This document shows positions 1 to 8,974 of a stretch of 62,460 nucleotides of DNA, piece by piece. Origin of the DNA: Paenibacillus caseinilyticus. Its GTDB lineage: Bacteria > Bacillota > Bacilli > Paenibacillales > NBRC-103111. The stretch is taken from the NCBI RefSeq assembly GCF_027533645.1, contig NZ_JAQAGY010000033.1:1-62460 (forward strand), given 5' to 3'. How positions within the stretch are numbered: the stretch's first letter is position 1; every line of letters begins with the position of its first letter. Made by a program: the position numbers and the translations under genes. The notes beneath the pieces are model-generated. The model was not told the origin of the DNA, searched no databases, and worked only from the letters and a program-made list of their open reading frames with translations.

Positions 1-122
1 GCCTACGTGTTACTCACCCGTCCGCCGCTAACCATTCCCCGAAGGAAATGATCCGCTCGACTTGCATGTATTAGGCACGCCGCCAGCGTTCGTCCTGAGC
101 CAGGATCAAACTCTCCAATAAA
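1..122 (-). rRNA. rrs: 16S ribosomal RNA, 5' end only (runs off the left edge)
   Basis: The complement carries the universal 16S 5' sequence: GAGAGTTTGATCCTGGCTCAG region at about 93-117, then the GAACGCTGGCGGCGTGCC and ACATGCAAGTCGAGCG blocks and GGCGGACGGGTGAGTAA near the edge. Only the first ~120 nt are present. The mature 5' end is placed from similarity to Bacillus and could be off by a few bases. The gene starts an rRNA operon pointing out of the window. Confidence 0.97.
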
Positions 123-278
123 GAAAAGCTGACTTGCTCATTTTGAAGCTTGGCAGAAACTCATTGCTGAGCTTCTATATTTAACACTCACTCGATGTTC
201 AGTTTTCAAAGGGCAATTCGATTTCGATTTCATTTCTCAGTGTTCCGATCGACATTGTCTCTCGGAAGCAACTTTCAC

Positions 279-308
279 ATCCTATCACAGCAACACTTTC
301 AAAGTCAA
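279..308 (-). promoter_or_regulatory. rRNA operon promoter P2 (sigma-A)
   Basis: On the minus strand TTGACT (303-308) and TAGGAT (279-284) are separated by 18 bp, about 160 bp upstream of the 16S 5' end. The stretch between this promoter and 16S (123-278) is untranslated leader. It contains CCTTTGAAAACTGAAC (198-213), a sequence recurrent in Bacillus rRNA leaders that acts in antitermination and processing. Confidence 0.6.
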
Positions 309-407
309 GCATTTAATTCTTTACTTTCGCGAGCCGATTCACCGGTCACCGGTTGAACCCGCATCGTGCTTGTCTTCTTTTGTTGAAGCTCAGAAGCGAC
401 AAGGAGT

Positions 408-437
408 AATATAGCACAAGCCCGTCGCGTAATGCAA
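408..437 (-). promoter_or_regulatory. rRNA operon promoter P1 (sigma-A)
   Basis: Minus strand TTGCAT (432-437), an 18-bp spacer, then TATATT (408-413). It sits directly downstream of the lysS terminator and upstream of P2. Two tandem promoters are the usual arrangement for Firmicute rRNA operons; assignment is by motif only. Confidence 0.5.
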
Positions 438-461
438 GCCCCATTTTTAACAGTCACCTAC

Positions 462-488
462 AAAAAAAGGCGTCCCTAAGGGACGCCT
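462..488 (-). terminator. Intrinsic terminator after lysS
   Basis: Perfect 7-bp GC-rich stem GGCGTCC/GGACGCC (469-475 with 481-487), followed on the minus strand by seven T residues. It lies 11 bp past the lysS stop and insulates the folate-lysS region from the rRNA operon. Confidence 0.9.
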
Positions 489-498
489 TATCATCTTC

Positions 499-1995
499 TT
501 ATTCGCCTTGACGCTCACGCATCAGCGGGAACAAGAGCACATCGCGGATCGACGGTGCATTGGTCAACAGCATGACGAGGCGGTCGATACCGATCCCGAG
601 ACCGCCTGTCGGCGGCATGCCGTATTCAAGTGCGCGGACAAAGTCCTCGTCCATCTCGTGGGCTTCGTCGTTGCCCTGCTCACGCTCTACCAATTGTGCG
701 GCAAAACGTTCGCGCTGGTCAATCGGATCATTAAGCTCTGTGAATGCATTGGCATGCTCGCGTGCTACCATAAAGAGCTCAAACCGGTCCGTGAACCGCG
801 GATCCGTCTCGCTCTTCTTTGCCAACGGGGAGATCTCTACTGGATGCCCTGTAATGAAGGTAGGCTGAATCAGCTTTTCTTCTACGAAGGCTTCGAAGAA
901 TTGATTTACGATGTGGCCGAACGTCATGGTAGGTTCTACAGGAACCTTATGCTCTTTGGCCAGGCGATGCGCTTCTTCATCGCTCATCTGTACATTGAAA
1001 TCAACGCCGACCACTTCTTTGATCGCATCGACCATGGTGACACGACGCCACTGAGGAGTCAAGTCCACTTCATAGTCTCCGTATGTAATCTTGGTGGTCC
1101 CGAGTACCTCCTGCGCGATATGAGCAATCATTTCCTCGGTCAGCTTCATGATATCCTTGTAATCGGCATAAGCCTCATACAGCTCGATCATAGTGAACTC
1201 CGGATTATGCCGCGTCGAGATCCCTTCATTACGGTATACTCTTCCGATCTCATATACTTTCTCCATGCCGCCGACTATCAGACGCTTCAAGTGAAGTTCA
1301 ATGGCGATTCGCATGTAAAGCTGCATATCGAGCGCATTGTGATGGGTAATGAATGGACGGGCCGCCGCGCCGCCGGCAATGGCATGCAGCGTTGGCGTTT
1401 CCACCTCAAGATATCCGTGGGAATCCAGGTAACGGCGCATAGATTGAATGATTTTGGAACGTGTAATAAACGTCTGTTGAACATCCTGATTCATAATCAA
1501 GTCCACATAACGCTGGCGATAACGGAGTTCAACATCTTTCAAGCCATGATACTTCTCGGGAAGCGGAAGCAGCGATTTGGACAGTACAACTACCGAAGTG
1601 GCTTTTACGGACAGTTCCCCGGTCTTCGTCTTGAATACGATCCCTTGAATCCCGATGATATCTCCGATATCGAGCAGATCATAGGCTTTGTAGGACGTTT
1701 CGCCAACGGCGTCCGCGCGGACATAAATTTGGATCTTCCCCGTAATATCCTGCAGATGGGCAAATCCGGCTTTCCCCATCTCACGCTTCTGCATGATGCG
1801 TCCCGCAATACTGACTTCTGCACGAAGCTCGTCCAATTCCTCCTTGGACTTCTCTTCGTAGGCCTTGGTTATCTCCGCGGCATGATGGGTTCTCTCGTAC
1901 TTTTGACCGAACGGGTCGATCCCCAGCGCTCTAAGCTCGTCCAGTTTCCCCCTGCGGATTTGAAGCAATTCATTTAATTCCAACTCAACACTCAT
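499..1995 (-). CDS. lysS: Lysyl-tRNA synthetase, class II
   Basis: Charges tRNA-Lys with lysine in the cytoplasm. The 498-residue product has the family's usual length: an N-terminal OB-fold anticodon-binding domain (about residues 55-150), then the class II catalytic core with motif 2 around VYRNEG (near residue 255) and motif 3 GLGIGIDRLVML near the C-terminus. The start is the ATG at 1995, preceded by AAGGAG 8 nt upstream; an ATG at 2016 in frame lacks such a site. It follows greA with a terminator-like hairpin between them, as the last gene before the rRNA operon, matching the B. subtilis order. Confidence 0.97.
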   Translation of the reverse strand: MSVELELNELLQIRRGKLDELRALGIDPFGQKYERTHHAAEITKAYEEKSKEELDELRAEVSIAGRIMQKREMGKAGFAHLQDITGKIQIYVRADAVGETSYKAYDLLDIGDIIGIQGIVFKTKTGELSVKATSVVVLSKSLLPLPEKYHGLKDVELRYRQRYVDLIMNQDVQQTFITRSKIIQSMRRYLDSHGYLEVETPTLHAIAGGAAARPFITHHNALDMQLYMRIAIELHLKRLIVGGMEKVYEIGRVYRNEGISTRHNPEFTMIELYEAYADYKDIMKLTEEMIAHIAQEVLGTTKITYGDYEVDLTPQWRRVTMVDAIKEVVGVDFNVQMSDEEAHRLAKEHKVPVEPTMTFGHIVNQFFEAFVEEKLIQPTFITGHPVEISPLAKKSETDPRFTDRFELFMVAREHANAFTELNDPIDQRERFAAQLVEREQGNDEAHEMDEDFVRALEYGMPPTGGLGIGIDRLVMLLTNAPSIRDVLLFPLMRERQGE

Positions 1996-2035
1996 GATTC
2001 CAGCTCCTTGATTCAAATCTGCTATACGGATAGTA

Positions 2036-2062
2036 CAAAAAAGCCTCCTTAGGAAGCTTTTT
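2036..2062 (-). terminator. Intrinsic terminator between greA and lysS
   Basis: On the minus strand AAGCTTCC and GGAGGCTT pair around a 3-nt loop and are followed by a T-rich run. It lies 12 bp after the greA stop and about 40 bp before lysS, so lysS either has its own promoter or depends on read-through. Confidence 0.7.
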
Positions 2063-2073
2063 GTTCCAAATGT

Positions 2074-2550
2074 TTACTTCTTGATTTCGAGAATTTCGTA
2101 TTGAATCGCACCGGCGGGAACATTGACATCCACTACAGAGCCTTTGCGTTTGCCGAGAATGGCTTTGCCTACAGGACTTTCATTCGATATCTTGTTATGA
2201 AACGGATCGGACTCTGCCGTTCCCACAATAGAGTATTCCACAATATCGCCGAACTCCAGATCCTTAAGAATGACGATCGATCCCACACCGACGGTATCGG
2301 TATCCACTTCATCACTGTTGATAATGCGCGCGTTACGCAGCATCTTCTCGAGTGTGATGATCCGTCCTTCTACGAAGGCCTGTTCGTTCTTGGCATCTTC
2401 GTACTCGGAGTTCTCGCTGATATCCCCGTAGCCGATGGCGACCTTAATCCGCTCCGCAACCTCACGGCGTTTGACCGATTTGAGATGTTCCAGCTCTTCT
2501 TCGAGCTTTTTCAAACCTTCCTGCGTGAGAATGACTTGTTTTTCGCTCAT
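2074..2550 (-). CDS. greA: Transcription elongation factor GreA
   Basis: Rescues backtracked RNA polymerase by stimulating cleavage of the nascent RNA. The 158-residue product matches the family length: an N-terminal antiparallel coiled coil (about 1-75, charged Glu/Lys-rich, with the acidic tip motif around YGDISENSEYEDAK) and a C-terminal FKBP-like domain ending SPVGKAILGKRKG...YEILEIKK. The ATG at 2550 is chosen because it gives the canonical N-terminus MSEKQVILTQEG. A frame open further upstream (to 2664) has no family match. greA sits between dusB and lysS. About 200 bp separate it from dusB; I see no gene there. Confidence 0.97.
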   Translation of the reverse strand: MSEKQVILTQEGLKKLEEELEHLKSVKRREVAERIKVAIGYGDISENSEYEDAKNEQAFVEGRIITLEKMLRNARIINSDEVDTDTVGVGSIVILKDLEFGDIVEYSIVGTAESDPFHNKISNESPVGKAILGKRKGSVVDVNVPAGAIQYEILEIKK

Positions 2551-2749
2551 TGCTACATATCTCCCGTCATGTGAAAGATTTTCATATTCGAGCTCATCCG
2601 TTATGAATTCACTGTTAATAAGGTATATGAACGGACCGCCATTCCATGCATGAAACAGCGGCAAAACCTGGTTCCTCAGCGACTATTGACTGATTATATT
2701 TCAAGCCCCATCAAATGTCAATGTAAGCCATTTCGCTTCCAGAAACGGT

Positions 2750-3742
2750 TCATTGAGCTGCAATCTCAGGCTCGTCAAGGTTCGCGATGTAATCGTTCAG
2801 CAGCTGAATCATGGCTTCGCGCTTGGTCTGTTCCATGATGGCGTCTTTAATGCGGGCACCGCCGCGGAGGCCCTTGAGGTACCAGGCCAAATGCTTGCGC
2901 ATCTCCTTCACCGCCACGTGCTCCCCCTTAAGGGCCGTCAACCGGTCGAGGTGAAGAATCGCGATCTCGATCTTCTCCTGCGGGCTGGGCTCGGGCGGAA
3001 GCTCCCCGTTGGTCAAATACTGGATGGTACGGTACAGCATCCATGGATTGCCCAGTGCCGCCCGTCCAATCATTACGCCATCCACGCCAGTATGGTCCAG
3101 CATCCGCTTGGCGTCTTCGGGCGTGAAGACATCCCCATTGCCGATAACCGGGATGGAAACCGATTCCTTGACTTCCTTAATGATGTCCCAGTTCGCCTGG
3201 CCGGTATACATCTGCACACGGGTGCGGCCATGGACTGCTACCGCTGCGCCGCCGCCGTTCTCCACCGCCTTGGCGTTCTGTACAGCATAGACATGATCGT
3301 CATCCCAGCCGATCCGCATCTTAACGGTCAGCGGCTTCGATACGGCTTTGGATACCGTGGAGACCATCTGTTCAATCTTGCCCGGATCGAGAAGCCAGCG
3401 GGCGCCGGCGTCGCATTTGGTAATCTTGGGGACAGGGCAGCCCATGTTGATATCAATGATATCCGCATTCGTATGTTCGTCGACATACTTAGCCGCTTCG
3501 ACCAGCGTTTGCGTATCGCCGCCAAAAATCTGAAGGGATAGCGGTTTCTCCCGATCATCCACGTACAGCATCTCCATCGTACGATGGTTGCCGTGAAGAA
3601 TGGCTTTGTCACTGACCATCTCGGCACAGACCAGACCGCAGCCGAATTCTTTGGCGATCAATCGAAAAGCCGGATTACAAACACCGGCCATCGGTGCCAG
3701 AACAACTTTGTTGGGGGCCGTAACCCCTCCTATAGTAAGCAT
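2750..3742 (-). CDS. dusB: tRNA-dihydrouridine synthase B
   Basis: FMN enzyme that reduces specific uridines in tRNA to dihydrouridine. The 330-residue TIM-barrel product opens with APMAGVCNPAFR, carries DINMGCPVPKI (around residue 100) with the catalytic cysteine of the Dus family, then KMRIGWDD, HGRTR and a phosphate-binding GNGDV near 225. It is the penultimate member of the folate cluster, 37 bp after yazB, as yacF/dusB is in B. subtilis. Only moderate Shine-Dalgarno-like GAGAG precedes the ATG at 3742. Confidence 0.95.
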   Translation of the reverse strand: MLTIGGVTAPNKVVLAPMAGVCNPAFRLIAKEFGCGLVCAEMVSDKAILHGNHRTMEMLYVDDREKPLSLQIFGGDTQTLVEAAKYVDEHTNADIIDINMGCPVPKITKCDAGARWLLDPGKIEQMVSTVSKAVSKPLTVKMRIGWDDDHVYAVQNAKAVENGGGAAVAVHGRTRVQMYTGQANWDIIKEVKESVSIPVIGNGDVFTPEDAKRMLDHTGVDGVMIGRAALGNPWMLYRTIQYLTNGELPPEPSPQEKIEIAILHLDRLTALKGEHVAVKEMRKHLAWYLKGLRGGARIKDAIMEQTKREAMIQLLNDYIANLDEPEIAAQ

Positions 3743-3779
3743 ATGCGTTCACACTCTCTCGTTTTCCGAAGGGCGCTTC

Positions 3780-4010
3780 TTACGAACTGTGCCGATTCGA
3801 ACTTCCGGATACGGCCATCAGTTCTTCCGGTTCAATGCCGAGCGCGTCGGATATTTTGCGAATAATCTTGGGGTCGGGTTTACGGGTGCCGCGTTCGATA
3901 GAGCCGAGGATCGCAATCGATACGTCCAAGCGGTCTGCCAGCTCGTTCTGAGTAAAACCTTTCAACTTGCGAAAAGCGCGGATGCGCTGGGCTACTGCAT
4001 TTTTTTCCAT
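3780..4010 (-). CDS. yazB: Small XRE-family helix-turn-helix protein (YazB-like)
   Basis: A 76-residue protein that is essentially one Cro/C1-type helix-turn-helix (about residues 6-62: RIRAFRKLKGFTQNELADRL, then a recognition helix in SIAILGSIERG), followed by a short Ser-rich tail. A DNA-binding role is expected from the fold, but its targets are unknown. It overlaps the end of folK by 19 nt and precedes dusB, the same slot as yazB in B. subtilis, so it is translationally linked to folate genes. Start ATG at 4010 has an AAGG-rich stretch upstream. Confidence 0.88.
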   Translation of the reverse strand: MEKNAVAQRIRAFRKLKGFTQNELADRLDVSIAILGSIERGTRKPDPKIIRKISDALGIEPEELMAVSGSSNRHSS

Positions 4011-4525
4011 AACGTAACGCCTTCCTTTCCTGAAAGCCGCTGAAGCTGATCTTCGAGCTGCCCGGCCTGCTGCGGATCCTGAAGCTGCATCACTTCAATG
4101 AGCGGTACGAGCACGAATGCCCGTTCCAGCATGCGGGGATGCGGCAGAATCAGGCGGGGATCCTCTTGGATGCGGCTTCCGTACAACAACAAATCGAGAT
4201 CGATGGTGCGCGGACCCCATCGCACTTCCCGCTTACGCCCCAGGTGCTGCTCCGCACCGAGCATCTGCGCGAACAAATCGTCAGGCGACAGTGTCGTTCC
4301 AAGGGCTGCCACCATGTTCAAAAATGGGCTCTGATCCACATACCCGACAGGTTCCGTTTCGTAAAAGGAAGACCATCCGAGGATCCGGATCTCCGGGTGC
4401 CCTTCGAGCATGCGGAGCGCTTCCCTCAAATACTGCTCCCGGTCGCCCAGGTTGGAGCCGAGGCCGATATAAGCCACCGCCTGATCTTCCCGCGGATGTA
4501 TATCCGCCTTCTCTTCGTTCATCAT
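3992..4525 (-). CDS. folK: 2-amino-4-hydroxy-6-hydroxymethyldihydropteridine pyrophosphokinase
   Basis: Transfers pyrophosphate from ATP to hydroxymethyl-dihydropterin, the step just before dihydropteroate synthase. The 177-residue product has the family signatures AYIGLGSNLGDRE near residue 20, the FYETEPVGYVDQ loop, and RWGPRTIDLDLLLYG (around 100-115) that binds magnesium and pterin. It abuts folB with no spacer: the folB TAG is followed at once by ATGATG, so either of the two Met codons may be used. The C-terminal tail overlaps yazB. Confidence 0.95.
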   Translation of the reverse strand: MMNEEKADIHPREDQAVAYIGLGSNLGDREQYLREALRMLEGHPEIRILGWSSFYETEPVGYVDQSPFLNMVAALGTTLSPDDLFAQMLGAEQHLGRKREVRWGPRTIDLDLLLYGSRIQEDPRLILPHPRMLERAFVLVPLIEVMQLQDPQQAGQLEDQLQRLSGKEGVTLWKKMQ

Positions 4526-4888
4526 CTATGCCCGCTTTCTATGAATCTCCACGGTAACGCCATCAAAATGGATCGGTGCCGGCGGGTGCGGTTTCAGCAC
4601 GCGCACGGTAATTTCATTTATACTAGTATAAGTTCGAAGCACCTCGGATGCAATACGCTCCGCAAGCACCTCGATTAATTTGAAGGTCTCGCCCTCCACG
4701 ATGCTCTTGATCGTATCGTGAACGGCCGCATAATTCACGGTATCCTCCAAAGCATCCGAGCGTCCCGGCCGGTCCAGCGGCAGATACAGCTCCGTATCGA
4801 CAAAATATCGCTGACCCAGCCTGTTCTCTTCGGGATAAACCCCGTGCCTGCCGTAGAAAGCCATCCCCTTCATCACAATCCGGTCCAT
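4526..4888 (-). CDS. folB: Dihydroneopterin aldolase
   Basis: Converts dihydroneopterin to hydroxymethyl-dihydropterin and glycolaldehyde. The 120-residue length and the GMAFYGRHGVYPEE opening with the conserved YGRHG motif (about 9-17) fit FolB, as do NYAAVH and the catalytic-lysine segment RVLKPHPPAPIHFDGVTVEI near the C-terminus. The start has AAGGAGG 8 nt upstream. It lies between folP and folK in the folate operon. Confidence 0.95.
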   Translation of the reverse strand: MDRIVMKGMAFYGRHGVYPEENRLGQRYFVDTELYLPLDRPGRSDALEDTVNYAAVHDTIKSIVEGETFKLIEVLAERIASEVLRTYTSINEITVRVLKPHPPAPIHFDGVTVEIHRKRA

Positions 4889-4926
4889 GTCTCTTCCTCC
4901 TTGGTATGGGTCAAGCCTGCAAAACG

Positions 4927-5787
4927 CTAGGTCTCTCTCTGTATTAGGATCGCATCTGTCATGTCGGCGACACGCCGCATGGCACGCACGTCATGCACGC
5001 GCATGATCCGGCAGCCTTGAGCGATCCCGAGCGCCACCGTCGCTGCAGTCCCTTCCACCACGTCATCCACCGGCAGTTTCAAGGTTTGGTGGATCATTCG
5101 CTTGCGCGAGGTCCCCAGTAGCACCGGGAATCCGAGCTCCACTATGCGATCCAAATGATTCATCAGCTGCAGATTCTGCTCATGGGACTTGGCGAATCCG
5201 ATTCCCGGATCGAGAATGATCTGCTTCTCCGCAATCCCAGCCCTTTGCGCCCCTTCGACCGTCCGGTGCAGATCATCCACCACCTCTTGGATGAAGTTAG
5301 CATACACCGGCTCCTTCCGATTATGCATCAGAACTATAGGACTGCCGTACGCTGCAGCCACCTCAGCCATGGCTTCATCACGCTGCAAGCCCCAGACATC
5401 GTTAAGCCACGTCGCGCCGGCCTCCAGCGCCTGCCGTGCTGTCTCTGCTTTATACGTGTCGATCGAAATGGGAACCGTGATTCCCGCCTCCCGAATCGCT
5501 CGAATCGCAGGCAGTACCCGGCGAAGTTCTTCCTCGAGAGGAACCGGGTCAAATCCGGGACGGGTCGATTCCCCTCCGATATCGAGAACATCGGCACCCT
5601 CCGCAATCATCTGCCTCGCCCTCTCCACAGCGGCTTCCGGTTCTATGTACCGCCCGCCGTCAGAGAAGGAATCCGGTGTTACGTTCAGAATCCCCATAAT
5701 CAGCGTCCGACCCGCTGGGCCCGTGAAGACATCACGCCCACGAAACTCTCCCGTACGGCTCCCCGGTTGGCCGGATATCGTAGTCAT
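4927..5787 (-). CDS. folP: Dihydropteroate synthase (sulfonamide target)
   Basis: Joins p-aminobenzoate to hydroxymethyl-dihydropterin pyrophosphate. A TIM barrel of 286 residues with the two PROSITE-type signatures GILNVTPDSFSDGG (near residue 32) and DIGGESTRPG (near 70), plus DPGIGFAKS and GTSRKRMI near the C-terminus. ATG 5787 is preceded by AAGGGAG at ideal distance. An upstream in-frame ATG at 5805 overlaps the pabC stop as ATGA, so coupled initiation there is possible and would add six residues. Known as sul in B. subtilis. Confidence 0.95.
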   Translation of the reverse strand: MTTISGQPGSRTGEFRGRDVFTGPAGRTLIMGILNVTPDSFSDGGRYIEPEAAVERARQMIAEGADVLDIGGESTRPGFDPVPLEEELRRVLPAIRAIREAGITVPISIDTYKAETARQALEAGATWLNDVWGLQRDEAMAEVAAAYGSPIVLMHNRKEPVYANFIQEVVDDLHRTVEGAQRAGIAEKQIILDPGIGFAKSHEQNLQLMNHLDRIVELGFPVLLGTSRKRMIHQTLKLPVDDVVEGTAATVALGIAQGCRIMRVHDVRAMRRVADMTDAILIQRET

Positions 5788-5801
5788 CGTCCCATCTCCC
5801 T

Positions 5802-6695
5802 TCATTCCCCGCTCTCATCTTCCGTTTGAGCTGACGCCTGACGGTAAGCTTCAAGCAATTGTAACGTCATCGGACCGATCCGGCCGCCTCCTACCGTGAC
5901 TGCCCGGCCCTGCTCATCCCACAGCACAGTAACCGGCACGATCTCTTGAATCGAATTCGTAAGGAATACCTCATCGGCCTCCAGCAGCTCTTCCCAGCCA
6001 TAAAGGCCTTCGACTACTGGTATTCCCAACTTGTCGGCCAAGAAAAGCACGAACCGGCGCGTGATCCCAGGCAGCAGGCCGGTATCGACAGACGGCGTAT
6101 GCAGCACACCAAGACGTACAAAAAAGACATTGCTGACAATGCCTTCGCACAATCGGCCCCGGCCGTCAAGGAACAGTCCTTCCGCTCCCCGCGCCCATGG
6201 ATACTGCTTCATCTCCTGCTTGGCCAGGATATTGTTCATATAATGCAGTGACTTCAGCCGGACCCGTCCTTCGGGTGTATTCCGTGGCAGAGCGAGAAGC
6301 TGCAGCCCTCTACCGCGGCGGTATAGTTCGGGATCGGCAGGAGGAAGCAGCTTCGCATACAAGACTTCTGCCGGCTGCACGTATGTCTCTGCAGGCAGCC
6401 CAAGCGCTCCGCTCCCGGCCGTGACTGTGTAACGGAAATAGGCATCATCGAGCCCATTGGCCTCCAGCACCCGGCCTATTCTCTGCCGCAGCCCGGCAAG
6501 AGAGGGGACAAAAGCCATATCAAGGTCCGCGCAGCCCGCAGCAAGCCGTTCCATATGCCACTCCAGCAAGAAGGGCCTCCCGCCGTAGGTGCGGAATGTC
6601 TCGAACAGGCCCATGCCGTAAAGAAAACCGTGGTCGTATACGGAGACCACGGCCTGTTCTTCTTCTATGAGCTGTCCGTTCAGGTCGATCTTCAC
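5802..6695 (-). CDS. pabC: 4-amino-4-deoxychorismate lyase
   Basis: Class IV PLP aminotransferase-fold enzyme that splits aminodeoxychorismate into p-aminobenzoate and pyruvate. The 297-residue product begins MKIDLNGQLIEEEQA and has the family's YDHGFLYGMGLFETFR segment. The PLP lysine is in RLKSLHYMNNILA (near 150), and DEVFLTNSIQEIVPV is near the C-terminus. It overlaps pabA by 4 nt (ATGA). D-amino acid transaminase is the closest alternative, but pabA/pabB/folP on either side settle it. Confidence 0.93.
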   Translation of the reverse strand: MKIDLNGQLIEEEQAVVSVYDHGFLYGMGLFETFRTYGGRPFLLEWHMERLAAGCADLDMAFVPSLAGLRQRIGRVLEANGLDDAYFRYTVTAGSGALGLPAETYVQPAEVLYAKLLPPADPELYRRGRGLQLLALPRNTPEGRVRLKSLHYMNNILAKQEMKQYPWARGAEGLFLDGRGRLCEGIVSNVFFVRLGVLHTPSVDTGLLPGITRRFVLFLADKLGIPVVEGLYGWEELLEADEVFLTNSIQEIVPVTVLWDEQGRAVTVGGGRIGPMTLQLLEAYRQASAQTEDESGE

Positions 6696-7273
6696 ACGCG
6701 CCCTCCCGCGGGAATCTTCAAGAAACTGCGAAGCATCTGATGACCGTGATCGGTAATGATCGACTCCGGATGGAACTGGACGCCTTCGATCGGATATTGC
6801 TTATGACGCAACCCCATGATTTCACCTTCCGCTGTCTCGGCGCTAATCTCGAGGCAATCCGGAAGGGTCTCGCGTTTGACAATCAGGGAATGATAACGGG
6901 TGGCGATGAAGGGAGACGGAAGGCCTTCGAACACCGAACGGCCGTCATGGAAGATCTCCGACGTCTTGCCATGCATCAGCTTCTCTGCACGAATGACCTC
7001 TCCCCCGAACACTTGTCCGATGGACTGGTGGCCGAGACATACGCCGAGTATCGGAATCCGGCCCTTGAAGTGCTCGATCAAGCTGAGCGAGATACCGGCC
7101 TCGTTGGGCGTGCACGGCCCCGGGGAAATCAGCAGATGATCCGGACGCAGCGCCTCGATGCCGGCCAGGTCAATCTCATCATTGCGCCGTACTTCCACCT
7201 GTTCCCCGAGCTCTCCCAAGTACTGCACCAGGTTGTACGTAAACGAATCGTAATTGTCGATAACCAGAATCAT
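6692..7273 (-). CDS. pabA: Aminodeoxychorismate/anthranilate synthase glutamine amidotransferase subunit
   Basis: Releases ammonia from glutamine for PabB. In B. subtilis the single PabA also serves TrpE, and the lack of a trp operon here is consistent with that double role. The 193-residue class I amidotransferase starts MILVIDNYDSFTYNLVQYL. It has the oxyanion loop SPGPCTP, nucleophile Cys in GVCLGHQSIG (about 79-88), and the His-Glu pair in VQFHPESI. It starts 3 bp after the pabB stop, with a GGGAGG ribosome binding site inside the end of pabB. Confidence 0.95.
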   Translation of the reverse strand: MILVIDNYDSFTYNLVQYLGELGEQVEVRRNDEIDLAGIEALRPDHLLISPGPCTPNEAGISLSLIEHFKGRIPILGVCLGHQSIGQVFGGEVIRAEKLMHGKTSEIFHDGRSVFEGLPSPFIATRYHSLIVKRETLPDCLEISAETAEGEIMGLRHKQYPIEGVQFHPESIITDHGHQMLRSFLKIPAGGRV

Positions 7274-7276
7274 CGT

Positions 7277-8836
7277 TTAACCCCTCCCGCGGCCAATCGC
7301 CACCGCTTCACTGTATTGGATCGCTTTCCACATCGCTTTGGCTTTATTGATGGATTCGACATACTCTTTGTCCGGTACGGAATCAATGACGATCCCGGCC
7401 CCCGCTTGCACATAGCCGGTACCTTCCGCGGCTACCAACGTACGGATAATAATATTAAATTCCATATCTCCGTTATAGTCAATCCAGCCGATGGACCCGG
7501 TATAGGGACCACGGCGCACAGGCTCCAGCTCTTCAATAATCTGCATCGTACGGATTTTGGGCGCCCCTGTGATCGTCCCCCCGGGGAACGTCGCCGCGAT
7601 CACATCGAAGGCGTCCCTGCCTTCCGCCAGCTGGCCCTCGACCTCGGAGACAATATGCATCACATGCGAGTAATACTCGATCACCATAAAATCCGAAACG
7701 CGGACCGTTCCATACTTCGAGATCCGGCCGAGATCGTTACGTTCGAGATCCACCAGCATGATGTGCTCCGCCCGTTCCTTCTCGTGGTGGATGAGCTCGT
7801 CCGCGAGGCGCCTGTCTTCCTCCGGGCTCCCGCCCCTCGGCCGTGTGCCTGCGATAGGACGCGTACGTACCGTTCCCCGTTCGAGCTGAACCAGAAGCTC
7901 CGGAGAGCCGGATACGAGCTGAAAATCCGAGAAGCGAAGCAAGCCCATATAAGGTGACGGATTCACAAGCCGAAGCCACTCGTAGATCTCTTCGGGCGAT
8001 GCCTCGAGCTTCTTATGCTGGCGCACCGATAGATTGACCTGGAACACATCGCCTGCCCCGATATAATCCCGTATCCGATTCACGGCATCGACATAGGCCT
8101 CTCTAGGAAAGTCGGCCTGAAGTCCGGGAATCGCATCGACGTCGATCTGAAGAAGATCGCCGGCCATCCGCTCCCGCCGGGCCTGAATCTCCCCCGTAAG
8201 GGTTTCATCTACATTGGAGGCCATCAGTTCCTCCCACAGACGGTACATCCGCTCTGCAGCGAGAGCCGCCTCCTCGTACCGTTCTTGAAGCTCCTGCTTC
8301 TCACCTGAGCAGCTGCCCTGCGGACAATGTACCGACACCGAGCAGTACAGCTCCTTCTGGTCATGATCGATGACCCACAGCTCGTCCATCCGCACGAAGG
8401 CATAGTCCGGCAGCGGCAAATCAGCGGCAGCCTGCACCGGCAGGCGCTCAATGGTACGGATGACGTCATAGCCCCAGTAGCCTATACAGCCGCCTGCCCA
8501 CTTGGGTGCTCCCGCGACGTAGGGTGCCGTATAGGGAGCCATCCATTGTTTGACCGCTTGGAGAGGCGGAAGACTCCCCCGCTCTTGGACGCCTGCCGGC
8601 CCTGTAATAACCCAGTCAAGCCCCGTCCCCCGGATCTCCGACCGCGGCTCGAGGCCCAGGAAAGTGTACCGGCCTCCCTTGCCGCTCTCCAGCACGAAGG
8701 AACCCGGTGCCGCCTGTTCCCATGCCCCAAGCCACGACGCAGGGCGAGTCTCTTCAAGCGGATACTTGCGGATGTAAGGAAGTACGGTATAGGCACCAGC
8801 CCACTGCTGCCACTGCTCCAAGGTTGTCAGAATCAT
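7277..8836 (-). CDS. pabB: Aminodeoxychorismate synthase component I
   Basis: Aminates chorismate to aminodeoxychorismate. The C-terminal chorismate-binding domain (about residues 240-500) has PSPYMGLLRF, GTRPRGGSPEEDRRL, KERAEHIMLVDLERNDLGR and FPGGTITGAPKIR in order. The N-terminal half has the TrpE-like YTFLGLEP region. The 519-residue form starts at ATG 8836 with GGAGG 11 nt upstream; a GTG at 8860 in frame is an alternative. TrpE is similar, but linkage to pabA-pabC-folP points to folate. It begins the operon, just after the cysK terminator. Confidence 0.92.
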   Translation of the reverse strand: MILTTLEQWQQWAGAYTVLPYIRKYPLEETRPASWLGAWEQAAPGSFVLESGKGGRYTFLGLEPRSEIRGTGLDWVITGPAGVQERGSLPPLQAVKQWMAPYTAPYVAGAPKWAGGCIGYWGYDVIRTIERLPVQAAADLPLPDYAFVRMDELWVIDHDQKELYCSVSVHCPQGSCSGEKQELQERYEEAALAAERMYRLWEELMASNVDETLTGEIQARRERMAGDLLQIDVDAIPGLQADFPREAYVDAVNRIRDYIGAGDVFQVNLSVRQHKKLEASPEEIYEWLRLVNPSPYMGLLRFSDFQLVSGSPELLVQLERGTVRTRPIAGTRPRGGSPEEDRRLADELIHHEKERAEHIMLVDLERNDLGRISKYGTVRVSDFMVIEYYSHVMHIVSEVEGQLAEGRDAFDVIAATFPGGTITGAPKIRTMQIIEELEPVRRGPYTGSIGWIDYNGDMEFNIIIRTLVAAEGTGYVQAGAGIVIDSVPDKEYVESINKAKAMWKAIQYSEAVAIGRGRG

Positions 8837-8902
8837 CTTCCGCTGCGCCTCCGTTTCCACGATTCCAAGATGTTGGGATTAGTATACTTGATAATGCTCC
8901 CG

Positions 8903-8941
8903 AAAAAAAGGGGGCCTGCTCAACCGGAGTCGAGCAGGCCC
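8903..8941 (-). terminator. Intrinsic terminator after cysK
   Basis: Perfect 10-bp stem GGGCCTGCTC/GAGCAGGCCC (8912-8921 with 8932-8941), followed on the minus strand by a run of seven T. It separates monocistronic cysK from the pab-fol operon. Confidence 0.93.
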
Positions 8942-8974
8942 TGTTCATCGGACAGTCAGAATAAGAATAAAGGC

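Noticed and set aside
2551..2664. N-terminal extension of GreA
   Set aside because: Open frame only; the canonical GreA N-terminus and length require the ATG at 2550.
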